Assembly: GCF_001550095.1 (NCBI RefSeq) | Contig: NZ_LRUC01000003.1 | Location: 62,001 to 126,000, forward strand | Direction: 5' to 3' | Origin: Celeribacter ethanolicus | Lineage (GTDB): Bacteria > Pseudomonadota > Alphaproteobacteria > Rhodobacterales > Rhodobacteraceae | Length of the DNA stretch: 64,000 nucleotides | In this document: piece by piece, positions 34,414 through 43,417 of the stretch | Position numbering within the stretch: position 1 is the stretch's first letter | Layout of the letters: each line of letters starts with the position of its first letter | Notes under the pieces: model-generated | The model's database searches: none | Told to the model about the DNA's origin: nothing | What the model saw: only the letters and a program-made list of their open reading frames with translations | Position numbers and translations under genes: made by a program

Positions 34414-35061
34414 GTGAGCCATACCGATAGCTTTATCGACGAGGTGACCGAAGAGGTCCGCCGCGACAAGTTCTACGCTTTCCTGAAGAAATACGGCTGG
34501 ATCGGAATCGTCGCCGTGCTGGCGCTGGTGGGCGGTGCGGCCTGGACGGAATATTCCAAGGCGAAAGCCCGGACGGCAGCGGAAGCCACGGGCGACGCGA
34601 TTACCGCGGCCCTGGGCGCCGAGACGCCCGAGGCGCGTGCCGCCGCACTTGCCGATGTCGCGGGTGGCGAGGCGCGGGTGGCCATAGCGATGCTGCGCGC
34701 CGGTGAGCTTCATGCCGCGGGCGATGTGAAGGGCGCTCTGGCCGTTCTGGCGCCGCTGGCTGCCGACGACATGCTGGACCCGGTCTATCGCGATCTCGCG
34801 GTGCTCAAGACGGTGATGATCGGTGCCGGGGAAATCTCGCCCGAGGACCGCATCGGCCAGCTTGCGGGCATTGCCAGCCCCGGTGCGCCCTATCGGTTGC
34901 TCGCCGAGGAACAGCTTGCCGCGGCGCAGGCGGAAATGGGCGATACACAGGCGGCGATCGACGGCTATCGGGCGATCTCGCAGGACGTGGATGCAAGTAA
35001 TGCCTTGCGTCGGCGCGCGGCACAGATGATGGTGGCGCTTGGGGCGGATCCCGCCGAGTAA
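34414..35061 (+). CDS. YfgM-like TPR periplasmic membrane protein
   Basis: 215-residue protein anchored by one helix at about 28-45 (YGWIGIVAVLALVGGAAWTEY) with a periplasmic C-terminal region rich in Ala-Glu helices resembling the TPR-like domain of YfgM. In E. coli YfgM joins the SecYEG translocon and periplasmic chaperones. The GTG start at 34414 follows AGGGGGGCGAGA. The open frame extends to 34213 but has no better start. It lies upstream of a bamB-like gene and der, the same order as yfgM-bamB-der in enterobacteria, which supports the call. Confidence 0.78.
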   Translation: MSHTDSFIDEVTEEVRRDKFYAFLKKYGWIGIVAVLALVGGAAWTEYSKAKARTAAEATGDAITAALGAETPEARAAALADVAGGEARVAIAMLRAGELHAAGDVKGALAVLAPLAADDMLDPVYRDLAVLKTVMIGAGEISPEDRIGQLAGIASPGAPYRLLAEEQLAAAQAEMGDTQAAIDGYRAISQDVDASNALRRRAAQMMVALGADPAE

Positions 35062-35121
35062 GGGTCGCGACAGGCAAGGGGCGGGTGTGGGATGCGTAGG
35101 GTTAAAGCAGGGAGTGCAGGG

Positions 35122-36498
35122 ATGATCGGTCAGACATGTAAGGCCGGGACCGGCGACGTCAGAACCGGAAAGGCCGGGATTGGCAAGGCCGGGCTGTTCA
35201 TGGCGATGCTGGCGCTGACGGCCTGTGGCGCCGGGCGGGAAGAGATTCTCCAGGGCACCCGGCTCGATCCGAGGGATGGCTCCGTGCTCGCCGCCGCGAA
35301 CACCGGCCCGGTGGTGAATCGCGCCGAGAAGATTTCTCTGGGAACGCCGATCACCCGTGATTCCTGGACGATGACCGGGGCAGGGCGCACGCATGCTTCT
35401 GGCCACAACGCGTTCACCTCCGGCACGCCGCATCTGATGTGGACCGCGGATATCGGTCAGGGCAAGACCCGCCGGGCGCGGTTGACCGTTGATCCGGTGG
35501 CCGAGGCCGGTGTGATTTTTGCGATGGATTCGGCGGCGCGCGTGACGGCGGTCTCCGCCAGCAGCGGTGCACCGGTCTGGTCCGTCGATCTGACACCTGC
35601 GGGCGAGAAAAGCGGCAAGGTCTTTGGCGGCGCTCTGGCGATCTCCGGCAACACGCTCTACGCCACCACCGGCTACGGCGATCTCGTGGCGCTCGATCTG
35701 TCGACCGGCGGGGAGCGCTGGCGTCAGCGGTTCGAGGCCGTGGGGGCTGCGGGCCTGTCTGTCCATGACGGGCTGGCCTATGTTGTCGCGGGCGACGGTC
35801 AGGTCTGGGCGGTGCAGACCAAAGACGGTCGGGTGAAATGGACCCTCAGCGGTCCGGAAACCATCACCTCGCGTGCCGGTGCCACCTCGCCGGCGATCGG
35901 AGACAAGTTCGCCGTGCTGCCGTTCTCTTCGGGCGATCTCTACGGTGTGTTCCGTCAGGGTGGCGTGCGCTACTGGTCGGCCTCTCTGGCCGGTCAGCGC
36001 AGAGGCGTGGTCTATGCCAACGTGTCCGACATCACCTCCGATCCGGTGATCGTCGGCGACCGCTTCTATGTCGGCAACCAGGCCGGGCGCTATGCCGCCT
36101 TCTCCATGGACATGGGCGAGCGGATCTGGACTGCGGACGAAGGCGCCTATAGCCCGGCCTCCGTGGTCGGCGGCTCCGTGTTCATCGTCACCGACCGCAA
36201 CGAGCTTGTGCGTCTGTCGGCGTCGAACGGGCAACGGATCTGGGGCGTGCAACTGCCCTATTACACCACCGACAAGGTGCGCAAACGTAAGGCGGTCTTC
36301 GCCCATTACGGTCCGGTGGCCGCAGGTGGCAAGATGTGGGTGGCGTCCGACGATGCGGTGCTGCGCGGTTTCGATCCGGTCTCGGGCGCGCTGGTCGCCA
36401 CCGTGGCTCTGCCAAAGGGCGCGGCGTCCGATCCGATCGTGGTGAATGGCACAATGTATCTCCTGCTTGAAGACGGCTCGCTCGCGGCGCTGCGCTGA
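35122..36498 (+). CDS. bamB: outer membrane assembly lipoprotein BamB-like (PQQ beta-propeller)
   Basis: 458-residue lipoprotein. The lipobox is LALTACG with C35 as the acylated residue (numbering from the ATG at 35122). The rest is an eight-bladed PQQ-type beta propeller with repeated strands such as GVIFAMDSAARVTAVSASSGAPVWSVDL, GDLVALDLSTGGERW, GQVWAVQTKDGRVKW and NELVRLSASNGQRIW. BamB assists insertion of beta-barrels at the outer membrane. An earlier ATG at 35092 would lengthen the basic N-region by 10 residues. It is followed by a GT61 gene, not directly by der as in E. coli. Confidence 0.88.
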   Translation: MIGQTCKAGTGDVRTGKAGIGKAGLFMAMLALTACGAGREEILQGTRLDPRDGSVLAAANTGPVVNRAEKISLGTPITRDSWTMTGAGRTHASGHNAFTSGTPHLMWTADIGQGKTRRARLTVDPVAEAGVIFAMDSAARVTAVSASSGAPVWSVDLTPAGEKSGKVFGGALAISGNTLYATTGYGDLVALDLSTGGERWRQRFEAVGAAGLSVHDGLAYVVAGDGQVWAVQTKDGRVKWTLSGPETITSRAGATSPAIGDKFAVLPFSSGDLYGVFRQGGVRYWSASLAGQRRGVVYANVSDITSDPVIVGDRFYVGNQAGRYAAFSMDMGERIWTADEGAYSPASVVGGSVFIVTDRNELVRLSASNGQRIWGVQLPYYTTDKVRKRKAVFAHYGPVAAGGKMWVASDDAVLRGFDPVSGALVATVALPKGAASDPIVVNGTMYLLLEDGSLAALR

Positions 36499-36535
36499 GG
36501 CCTTGCGGAGACGTGAGCGCGGGTGATGTAACGGT

Positions 36536-37738
36536 ATGAAACAGCTCGATCTTCCACCGGACCGCCCGATCCGGGATCGGGTCGTCGTGTTGGAAAACGC
36601 GCTGTTCCTGCCGAACCGGCGGCGTAAGGCGACCTGGCGATACTGGGGCGGCGTGCAGTCAGCCGATGGCAGCGAACACCCCTATGCCACCGGCTGGCAT
36701 TATCCGCGGGACCGGGCGAATGTCATCCCCGAGGACTATCCTCTGCCCGAGGAGATCCCGACGCTTGAGGGCGATTTCCTCTATCTCGGTCATTACCCCT
36801 CGGGGTTCGGGCACTTCCTTCTCGAAGGCACGGCGCGGCTCTGGCACCTGCGGCAGAATGGCAAGGCCCATTCTGCGGCGCTGATGCTGAAACCGCGCAA
36901 GCTGGCGCCGGAGGGGGTGGAGCGACAGATTCGCAGCTTTGCGGAGTTCTGCGGGCTTGAGGTGCCGCCGATGATCTGGCCCGACGGGCCGGTGCGTCTG
37001 ACGAATCTCACCGTGCCGCAACAGGGGTGCGGGGCACTCGAACTGATGCTGGGCGCGCCGGAATATCGCGACATGATCGTCGGGCATTTTGCCGCCGATG
37101 TGCCTGCCAAAGGGGCGAAGAAGATCTACATCTCCCGCAGTGCCTTCGATTCGACTCATGGCTCGCTGATCGAGGAGGACAAGCTCGAAGCGCTCCTGAA
37201 AGACGAGGGGTTCGCGATCTATCACCCGCAGGAGCACAGCTTTCGCGACCAGATCGCGCAATACAAGGCTGCGGAGGTGATCGTCGGTCTCGACGGGTCG
37301 GCGTTTCACGCGCTCGCTCTCGTGGGCTGGTCTTCGGACAAGACCGTCGCGATCATCCAGCGCCGCCCGGCGGCGGAGGCGGCGCTGCAGGCGCGCCAGC
37401 TCGAAGCCTTTGGTGTGGCCCGGGTCGGGGTTGTGGCGGGGCATGAGACGGCTTGGTCTCCGGCGGGCACGCGACGCGCGGCGCTGTCGATGTTCGGCAC
37501 GCTGTCCTTCGCCGAGACCGGACGGGCCCTTTATGAGCTGGGTGCGATCTCGCGGCCCGACGTCTGGACGGACACGCCGCGTGCCGAACTCGAGGAGCGG
37601 GTGCGGGCCATCGGGGCCTGGCTGGAGCGCGACATGTACGAGGTGCGCAACTCCGCCACCCCGCTGGATGACAGGCCAGCGCGTCTGCATTCCGATCACA
37701 TCACCCTGATCCCCGAGACCACACGCAGGCCGGGCTGA
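36536..37738 (+). CDS. glycosyltransferase family 61-like protein
   Basis: 400-residue soluble enzyme resembling DUF563/GT61 proteins. Conserved features visible are HYPSGFGHFLLEGTARLW (H86, H93), KIYISRS at 196-202 in the nucleotide-binding half and EVIVGLDGSAFHALAL at 247-262. The last replaces the GSxxHG-like loop of the family. A role in making capsule or envelope polysaccharide is plausible. It sits between the bamB-like gene (37 nt) and der (87 nt) on one strand. No other polysaccharide genes are near. The acceptor is unknown. Confidence 0.8.
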   Translation: MKQLDLPPDRPIRDRVVVLENALFLPNRRRKATWRYWGGVQSADGSEHPYATGWHYPRDRANVIPEDYPLPEEIPTLEGDFLYLGHYPSGFGHFLLEGTARLWHLRQNGKAHSAALMLKPRKLAPEGVERQIRSFAEFCGLEVPPMIWPDGPVRLTNLTVPQQGCGALELMLGAPEYRDMIVGHFAADVPAKGAKKIYISRSAFDSTHGSLIEEDKLEALLKDEGFAIYHPQEHSFRDQIAQYKAAEVIVGLDGSAFHALALVGWSSDKTVAIIQRRPAAEAALQARQLEAFGVARVGVVAGHETAWSPAGTRRAALSMFGTLSFAETGRALYELGAISRPDVWTDTPRAELEERVRAIGAWLERDMYEVRNSATPLDDRPARLHSDHITLIPETTRRPG

Positions 37739-37825
37739 TTGGATGCGCCGGGCATGCCGCAGAGTTTCCTCTGGACAGTCGGGTGCAAAAAGGTATACCC
37801 CGCAGGGTCAACTCCGGAGCGTTTC

Positions 37826-39343
37826 ATGTCTTTTTCACTTGCCATCGTCGGCCGCCCGAACGTGGGAAAATCGACCCTGTTCAACCGCCTGGTTGGCCGG
37901 CGGCTGGCGCTTGTGGACGATCAGCCCGGCGTCACGCGTGATCTGCGCGAGGGTGAGGCCAAGCTGGGCGATCTGCGGTTTACCGTGATCGACACGGCGG
38001 GTCTCGAAGAGGCGACCGACGAGAGCCTTCAGGGCCGGATGCGCAAACTGACCGAGCGCGCCGTCGATATGGCCGACATTTGTCTGTTCATGATCGACGC
38101 CCGCGCGGGCGTTTTGCCCGCCGATGAGGTCTTTGCCGACATTCTGCGCAAACGCGCCAAACATGTGATTTTGGCGGCCAACAAGGCCGAGGGGCAGGCG
38201 GGCGAGTCCGGTTTGCTGGAGGCGTTTTCCCTGGGCCTCGGCGAGCCGCTTCGGCTCTCCGCCGAACATGGCGAGGGCATGCCCGATCTTTACGCCGTGC
38301 TGCAACCTTTGGCCGAAGAGTTCGATGAACGTGCGGCGGCAGAAGCGCCGGAGGTGGACGTCGAGCTGACCGAGGAAGAGCAGGAACTGGGCGAGGGCGA
38401 GGATATTGGCGGCGAGTCCCGCGAATTTACCTTCGACAAGCCGTTGCAGATCGCCGTTGTGGGCCGCCCGAACGCGGGCAAGTCGACGTTGATCAACAAG
38501 CTTCTGGGCGAAGATCGCTTGCTTACGGGTCCCGAGGCCGGGATCACCCGCGACTCGATTTCCGTGACCATGGACTGGAACGGCGTGCCGGTGCGCGTGT
38601 TCGACACGGCGGGGATGCGCAAAAAGGCCAAGGTGCAGGAAAAGCTCGAAAAGCTCTCCGTCGCCGATGGTCTGCGTGCGGTGAAATTCGCCGAGGTCGT
38701 CGTTGTGCTGCTCGATGTGTCGATCCCGTTCGAGCAACAGGATTTGCGGATTGCCGATTTGGCCGAGCGCGAGGGCCGCGCCGTGGTCGTGGCCGTCAAC
38801 AAATGGGATACGGAAACCGATAAGTCCAACAAAGCCAAAGAGTTGCGCGAAGAATTTGCGCGCCTTCTGCCGCAGCTCCGGGGCGCGCAGCTTGTGACCG
38901 TTTCAGCGGTGACCGGCAAGAATTTGGACAAGTTGCAGGAGGCGATCCTGCAGGCCCACGCGATCTGGAACCGCCGTGTGTCGACGTCGCGCCTGAACAA
39001 CTGGCTGGGCGCGATGACCGAGGCGCACCCGCCGCCCGCACCGGGCGGTCGCCGGATCAAGCTGCGCTACATGACGCAGGTGAAAGCGCGCCCGCCGCAA
39101 TTCGTGGTGATGTGCTCGCACCCCGACGAGTTGAACGACAGTTACAAACGCTATCTGGTCAACGGGTTGCGCGAAGATTTCGACATGCCGGGGACGCCAA
39201 TCCGGCTGTTCTTCCGCTCTCAGGCGGATAAGAACCCGTATAAGAACAAGACGAAATCCACGCCGTCGCGGCTGCGCAAGCACTTGGGCAAGGACCGGGC
39301 GGATGCGCCGAAGGTCAAGAAGCAGCGTCCGCCGAAGAAGTGA
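37826..39343 (+). CDS. der: ribosome-assembly GTPase Der
   Basis: Tandem GTPase needed for 50S maturation, 505 residues. G-domain 1 has GRPNVGKS at 9-16 and PGVTRD; G-domain 2 has GRPNAGKS at 213-220, [12 protein letters not shown] and NKWD. The acidic linker between the domains ([21 protein letters not shown]) is unusually long. A C-terminal KH-like domain follows. The start ATG at 37826 follows CCGGAG; the open frame upstream (from 37739) has no support. Two hairpins follow the stop. Confidence 0.97.
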   Translation: MSFSLAIVGRPNVGKSTLFNRLVGRRLALVDDQPGVTRDLREGEAKLGDLRFTVIDTAGLEEATDESLQGRMRKLTERAVDMADICLFMIDARAGVLPADEVFADILRKRAKHVILAANKAEGQAGESGLLEAFSLGLGEPLRLSAEHGEGMPDLYAVLQPLAEEFDERAAAEAPEVDVELTEEEQELGEGEDIGGESREFTFDKPLQIAVVGRPNAGKSTLINKLLGEDRLLTGPEAGITRDSISVTMDWNGVPVRVFDTAGMRKKAKVQEKLEKLSVADGLRAVKFAEVVVVLLDVSIPFEQQDLRIADLAEREGRAVVVAVNKWDTETDKSNKAKELREEFARLLPQLRGAQLVTVSAVTGKNLDKLQEAILQAHAIWNRRVSTSRLNNWLGAMTEAHPPPAPGGRRIKLRYMTQVKARPPQFVVMCSHPDELNDSYKRYLVNGLREDFDMPGTPIRLFFRSQADKNPYKNKTKSTPSRLRKHLGKDRADAPKVKKQRPPKK

Positions 39344-39406
39344 TGCGGACGTGAGAAAAAAGCGCTAAAGCGCTTTCGCTTCGCGGAGGAGTGAACGGCG
39401 GAAAAG

Positions 39407-39427
39407 AAACGCGCCAGTGGCGCGTTT
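39407..39427 (-). terminator. hairpin terminator downstream of xthA
   Basis: Perfect 9-bp stem AAACGCGCC/GGCGCGTTT with a 3-nt loop. On the minus strand the stem ends in TTTCTTTT, a U-rich tract. It lies 66 nt beyond the xthA stop and may also serve der from the other side. A second weaker stem AAAGCGCT/AGCGCTTT lies at 39359-39376. Confidence 0.6.
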
Positions 39428-39492
39428 GAGCCGAGAACGGGCGGAGCCCATGAGACAACAGAAGGGGGGCGTTGTGCCTCCCTTCTTGCGTT

Positions 39493-40323
39493 TCAGAGGT
39501 CCAGTTCGACCCAGATCGGGACGTGGTCGGAGGGTTTGTCTTTGGCGCGGGTGAAGGCGTCGATCTGGCAGTCGGTCAGGAGATCGGCGGCCTGCGGCGA
39601 CAGGAGGAAATGGTCGATGCGGATGCCGTCGTTCTTTTGGAACGCGCCCGCTTGGTAGTCCCAGAACGTGTAGGTGTCCGGCGCACCATTGCGGACGCGC
39701 AGCGCGTCGGTGAGGCCAAGCGCGGTGAGGCGGCGGAATTTGGTGCGGCTTTCCAGACGAAACAGCGCGTCGTCTTTCCAGATCTCGGGGCGTTTTGCGT
39801 CTTCCGGTTGGGGGATCAGGTTGTAATCGCCCGCCATCAGGAAGGGCTGCTCCTCGGCCAAAAGCGCTTCGGCGCGGGCGGTCAGGCGGTCGAACCATTT
39901 GAGTTTGTAGTCGTATTTCGAACCTGGCACGGGCGTGCCATCGGCATCGAGATCGACCGGGTTGCCATTCGGCAGATAGAGCCCGCAGATGCGGATCGCC
40001 TGCCTCTCGCCCACGACCGTCGCCTCGATGTAGCGCGCTTCTTCGTCGTCGTCGCCATCGCGCCCCGCACCTTCGCCGCCGGGCAGGCCGCGCGTCACAT
40101 CCTCAAGCGGCAGTTTCGAGAGCAAAGCCACGCCGTTGAAGGATTTTTGTCCATGGGTTTCAACGTTATAGCCCAAGTCCTCGAAGATCTCGCGGGGGAA
40201 ATTTTCGTCGACGGATTTGATCTCTTGCAAGATCGCCACATCCGGTTCGGCCTCTTTCAGCCAATCCGTGAGCGCCTCTGCGCGCGCCTTGATGCCGTTG
40301 ATGTTGAAGCTGGCGATTTTCAT
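39493..40323 (-). CDS. xthA: exodeoxyribonuclease III
   Basis: AP endonuclease and 3'-5' exonuclease of base-excision repair, EEP fold, 276 residues. Catalytic and metal residues are visible: E34 in LQEIKS, the GLYLPNGN tyrosine, GDYNLIP for the Asp/Asn pair and the final SDHVPIWVEL with H267. An acidic insertion at about 82-96 (GGEGAGRDGDDDEEARYI) is longer than in E. coli ExoIII. The GGGAGAAGCC upstream of ATG 40323 is a good ribosome-binding site. It is followed upstream by the YhiN-type flavoprotein gene on the same strand. Confidence 0.94.
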   Translation of the reverse strand: MKIASFNINGIKARAEALTDWLKEAEPDVAILQEIKSVDENFPREIFEDLGYNVETHGQKSFNGVALLSKLPLEDVTRGLPGGEGAGRDGDDDEEARYIEATVVGERQAIRICGLYLPNGNPVDLDADGTPVPGSKYDYKLKWFDRLTARAEALLAEEQPFLMAGDYNLIPQPEDAKRPEIWKDDALFRLESRTKFRRLTALGLTDALRVRNGAPDTYTFWDYQAGAFQKNDGIRIDHFLLSPQAADLLTDCQIDAFTRAKDKPSDHVPIWVELDL

Positions 40324-40356
40324 GGCTTCTCCCTCTTTTGCCCCTTTGTAGGGGGC

Positions 40357-41553
40357 TTAGCCTTGGTCGGCAATGGCCCGTCCGGCCGCCGCCGCCGAGG
40401 CCCAGGCCCATTGGAAATTATAGCCGCCGAGCCAGCCGGTCACATCCACCACCTCGCCGATGAAATAGAGGCCGGGGACGGATTTGGTTTCCATGGTTTT
40501 CGACGAGAGCGCATCGGTGTCGACCCCGCCCAATGTGACTTCGGCGGTGCGGTAGCCCTCCGATCCGGTGGGTTTGAGGGTGAGGCCGTGGAGTTGGTCC
40601 GCGACGGCGTGCAGGGCCTTGTCGGATTGGTCGGCAAGATTGCCGCTGAGCGCGAATTTCTCTGCCAACGCCTGCGCAAGTTTCGCGGGGAGTAGCGTCG
40701 CAAGGGCGGTTTGAAGCTGGCGGCGACCGTTTTCGGCGCGCGCGGCTTTCAGAGCCTCAAACGCGTTTTGCCCCGGCAAGAGATCGACGGTGATCGCATC
40801 GCCTTCGCGCCAGTAATTCGAGATTTGCAGGATCGACGGGCCGGACAGCCCGCGATGGGTGAACAAAAGCGCCTCATCGAACGAGGTCCCCTGCGCCGAG
40901 ACCCGCGCCTCCACCGCCGTTCCGGCGAGCGGCGCGATCCAGTCGAGTTCGTGCGGCGCGAAGGTCAGGGGCACGAGGCCCGGGCGGGTGTCTGTCACGG
41001 GAAGGCCGAATTGGCTGGCGATCTGATAGCCAAGCCCGGTCGCGCCCATTTTCGGGATCGACTTGCCGCCGGTGGCCACGACGAGATGGCGACAGGTGAC
41101 AGGACGCCCCGAGAGGATCAGGCGGAACGCTGTGCCGTCATGGGCGATCTCATCGACGGAGGTCTCCAGACGGATGTCGGCGGCGCGGGCCTCCGAGAGC
41201 AGCATGTCGACAATCGCCGCCGATTTGCCATCGCAAAACAGCTGGCCAAGGCCTTTTTCGGGGTTTTTCTCATGCCATGTGATGCCGTGGCGGGCCAGAA
41301 GGTCGATGAAATCCCATTGCGTGTAGCGCGCCAGAGCGGACTTGGCGAAATGTGGATTGCCGGAGAGGTAGTTTCCCGCTTCGGCGTAGAGATTGGTGAA
41401 ATTGCAGCGCCCGCCGCCGGAGATGCGCACCTTTTCCGCCGGACGTTTGGCATGGTCGACCACAAGCACGGAACCACCTCGCGCGGCTGCAAAACCCGCA
41501 CAGAACAGGCCTGCGGCACCTGCGCCCAGTATGATCGTGTCGACATGCTCCAT
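40357..41553 (-). CDS. YhiN/HI0933 family NAD(P)/FAD-dependent oxidoreductase
   Basis: 398-residue flavoprotein with FAD-binding ILGAGAAGLFCAG (G10, G12, G15), the SGGGRCNFTN motif and GGKSIPKMGATGLGYQIA, both diagnostic of the BaiN/YhiN/HI0933 group. The C-terminal FAD contact is VPGLYFIGEVVDVTGWLGGYNFQWAWASA. The reaction in this subgroup is uncertain; some members reduce bile acids. The gene is separated by 33 nt from xthA, so the pair may be co-transcribed. Start 41553 is the first ATG. Confidence 0.9.
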   Translation of the reverse strand: MEHVDTIILGAGAAGLFCAGFAAARGGSVLVVDHAKRPAEKVRISGGGRCNFTNLYAEAGNYLSGNPHFAKSALARYTQWDFIDLLARHGITWHEKNPEKGLGQLFCDGKSAAIVDMLLSEARAADIRLETSVDEIAHDGTAFRLILSGRPVTCRHLVVATGGKSIPKMGATGLGYQIASQFGLPVTDTRPGLVPLTFAPHELDWIAPLAGTAVEARVSAQGTSFDEALLFTHRGLSGPSILQISNYWREGDAITVDLLPGQNAFEALKAARAENGRRQLQTALATLLPAKLAQALAEKFALSGNLADQSDKALHAVADQLHGLTLKPTGSEGYRTAEVTLGGVDTDALSSKTMETKSVPGLYFIGEVVDVTGWLGGYNFQWAWASAAAAGRAIADQG

Positions 41554-41607
41554 GGGCCGGTTTGATCAGGCCGGACGGAGTATTGCAAGTCAGATTGCAG
41601 ACAGAAC

Positions 41608-41633
41608 AAAGGCCTCGCATATGCGAGGCCTTT
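41608..41633 (-). terminator. perfect palindromic terminator after the DUF7282-like gene
   Basis: A 13-bp perfect inverted repeat with no spacer at the centre, AAAGGCCTCGCAT paired with its reverse complement, followed on both sides by T-rich ends (TTT on the minus strand, TTTT on the plus). It lies 20 nt beyond the minus-strand stop at 41654. Confidence 0.75.
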
Positions 41634-41653
41634 TCTCAAAGCGCAGACTGGGT

Positions 41654-42010
41654 TCAGTCGATCGGGTTGCGATCTCTGACCTTCGCCGTGGCCGCAGGCG
41701 TCGTCGTATCCGTGGTGTAGAGCACGGTAAGAACGTCATTCAGAGCCGGTGTGGTGAAATTCACCCGAACATCGGTGTTGACGCCGGCTTTGACCGGAGC
41801 GGAGCCGAGCACTTTTCCGTCGGTGCCGGATTTGTTGTCGTAGGCGTAGATCACGCCATCGGTTTCAGCACGCACGAGTTCAAGCGTCACGCCGGAATTG
41901 GTGTTTTGGGCCTCACCCGGCTTGATGTAGTTCGATCCCGCGAAGGCAGCGGAACCGGCAACGGCGATCAGGGAGGCGGCAACAATGGTTTTCATGGAAT
42001 GTGTACTCAT
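41654..42010 (-). CDS. small secreted DUF7282-like protein A
   Basis: 118-residue exported protein. The signal peptide covers about 6-24 (MKTIVAASLIAVAGSAAFAG). The mature domain has VTLELVRAETDGVIYAYDNKSG, GKVLGSAPVKAGVNTDVRVNFTTPALNDVLTVLYTT, a beta-sandwich-like pattern I associate with DUF7282. The start at 42010 is chosen from AAAGGACC; an ATG at 42055 would put 15 unlikely residues first. A paralogue lies upstream at 42318-42677, separated by a terminator and a promoter. Function unknown. Confidence 0.8.
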   Translation of the reverse strand: MSTHSMKTIVAASLIAVAGSAAFAGSNYIKPGEAQNTNSGVTLELVRAETDGVIYAYDNKSGTDGKVLGSAPVKAGVNTDVRVNFTTPALNDVLTVLYTTDTTTPAATAKVRDRNPID

Positions 42011-42054
42011 GATTTTGGTCCTTTGGAAGTCAGACCGGGCATATCCCGGGTCCA

Positions 42055-42060
42055 TTATAT
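42055..42060 (-). promoter_or_regulatory. -10 element candidate for DUF7282-like gene A
   Basis: Consensus TATAAT on the minus strand, about 45 nt upstream of the start codon at 42010. No good -35 hexamer is present at 16-18 nt spacing, so an activator may be needed. Confidence 0.4.
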
Positions 42061-42245
42061 GTCCTGTCTCATATGGGGTACTCCGGGGCGGAGGTAAGAG
42101 TCTGAATGATCACAAGATTGCGCGTGAAAAGTGACAATTTCGTGTGTGAATCCCTGTGGCAACGCCTGTGCGAGAACGCGCAGAAAGGAGGGGTCTTCAT
42201 GTGCGATGTGCATCAGGTCTCAGGCCTGGCCATCCCTGAAGCCGC

Positions 42246-42270
42246 GAAAAGCCCCCTTGTGGGGCTTTTC
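42246..42270 (-). terminator. intrinsic terminator after DUF7282-like gene B
   Basis: Perfect 10-bp stem GAAAAGCCCC/GGGGCTTTTC with a 5-nt loop, 48 nt beyond the minus-strand stop. The U tract lies within the stem's AT-rich base (TTTTC). Confidence 0.75.
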
Positions 42271-42317
42271 TATCGGTTCTATCGGTCATGCGGGTTTCAT
42301 CTGTCGTGGATGGGAGC

Positions 42318-42677
42318 TTACATCTTGTCGAGATTGCGCAGGGTGGTGGTCGCGACCGGCGCGCCTTCTTCGCTCAAGACCACGAGCGCTTTCTGGGCCA
42401 CGTTCGGGGTGAGCTCCACTTTCACGTTTGTGTTGGCGCCGGCATGAACCTCGGCGGTCCCCAGCAGAGCGCCTTGGGTGCCGTTCGAATAGTCGTAGAT
42501 CGACACGGTCCCCGCCTCGGAGGCCCGCACCAGCTCGAGGTTGATCACGGAGTTCAGGCTCTGGATTTCGCCCGGGACGATGTAGTTGTAATCCATATTG
42601 GCCGCGAAGGCGGTGCCGGAGGTGGCGACGGCGAGAAGAGCGGCAGCGGTCAGGGTTTTTACGGAATTGAAGGTCAT
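42318..42677 (-). CDS. small secreted DUF7282-like protein B
   Basis: 119-residue exported paralogue of protein A. Signal peptide about 6-25 (VKTLTAAALLAVATSGTAFA). Mature region: YNYIVPGEIQSLNSVINLELVRASEAGTVSIYDYSNG, then ALLGTAEVHAGANTNVKVELTPNVAQKALVVLSEE. The shared LELVRA core, the (D/G)GxxLGxAxVxAGxNTxVxV pattern and the ends show a tandem duplication. The ribosome-binding site GAAAGGATAAGAAA precedes ATG 42677. Function unknown. Confidence 0.8.
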   Translation of the reverse strand: MTFNSVKTLTAAALLAVATSGTAFAANMDYNYIVPGEIQSLNSVINLELVRASEAGTVSIYDYSNGTQGALLGTAEVHAGANTNVKVELTPNVAQKALVVLSEEGAPVATTTLRNLDKM

Positions 42678-42926
42678 TTTCTTATCCTTTCCAGGAAGGC
42701 GTTTGAGAATGGCGGAACGGGAAGAACTTCGGGTCCGTCTGTGTGATCAACAGGTGGAGGTCGCCACGCGGGTTTGTAAGGGGTTGATATGTCACAAAAA
42801 TGCGCCTCGACCGTGACTTTGCGTGTGCGATTTCGTGATCGGAGCGGCGCGGTGACCTGGGAAAGCCAAAGAAAAAAGGAGATCCGAAGACCTCCCCGAT
42901 CACGAATGGCGACATTCCGCCCGGTT

Positions 42927-43259
42927 TTACATCGAAAACGACACGCCGCAGCCGCAGGACGCGGTGGCATTGGGGTTGTCGATCACGAACCGCGCGCCGA
43001 TCAATTCCTCGGTGAAGTCGATGGTGGCGTTTTCCAGAAAGGGCAGGGAGACCGGGTCGATCACCACCACGCCACCGTCGCCCTTCAGGACCACGTCGTC
43101 CTCGGCGGGCTCGTCGAGCGTGATGTCATACTGAAATCCGGAACAGCCGCCTCCCTCGATGGCCACGCGCAGAGCCTTGCTCTCGCCGGTCATTTCGTTG
43201 ATTTCGGCCAGCCGGGCATACGCGCGGTCTGTCACTTTCGGCGGCAAGGTGAGGGGCAT
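42927..43259 (-). CDS. erpA: A-type Fe-S carrier protein ErpA
   Basis: 110-residue HesB/IscA-family carrier that delivers clusters made by SufBCD to apoproteins. The three cluster-binding cysteines are C39 (GGGCSGFQY) and C102 and C104 (CGCGVSFSM) at the C-terminus. The suf locus at 16.9-26.9 kb has no sufA, so this may be its carrier. It is divergent from dgt, sharing a 158-nt gap. Confidence 0.92.
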   Translation of the reverse strand: MPLTLPPKVTDRAYARLAEINEMTGESKALRVAIEGGGCSGFQYDITLDEPAEDDVVLKGDGGVVVIDPVSLPFLENATIDFTEELIGARFVIDNPNATASCGCGVSFSM

Positions 43260-43417
43260 GCTGTCATTCCCGGGTGTTCAGGCTGAAAAAACAGCCGGTT
43301 ATTGCGATTTTCCCGCGTCATCTGTTTGTCGCGGAGTGCTGGGCACAATATAGTCCTCACAAGGAACAGCGACAAGACAGCCATGAGGACGGAGGCGATG
43401 GCTTCCGGGAAGAGCAG

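Larger units (their letters stand above)
42011..42317. other. 307-nt gap between two secreted paralogues
   Basis: Holds the -10 candidate at 42055-42060 for the downstream gene and the terminator at 42246-42270 for the upstream gene, both on the minus strand. Between them are AT-rich words without further recognisable sites. Plus-strand frames in it show no homology. Confidence 0.6.
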
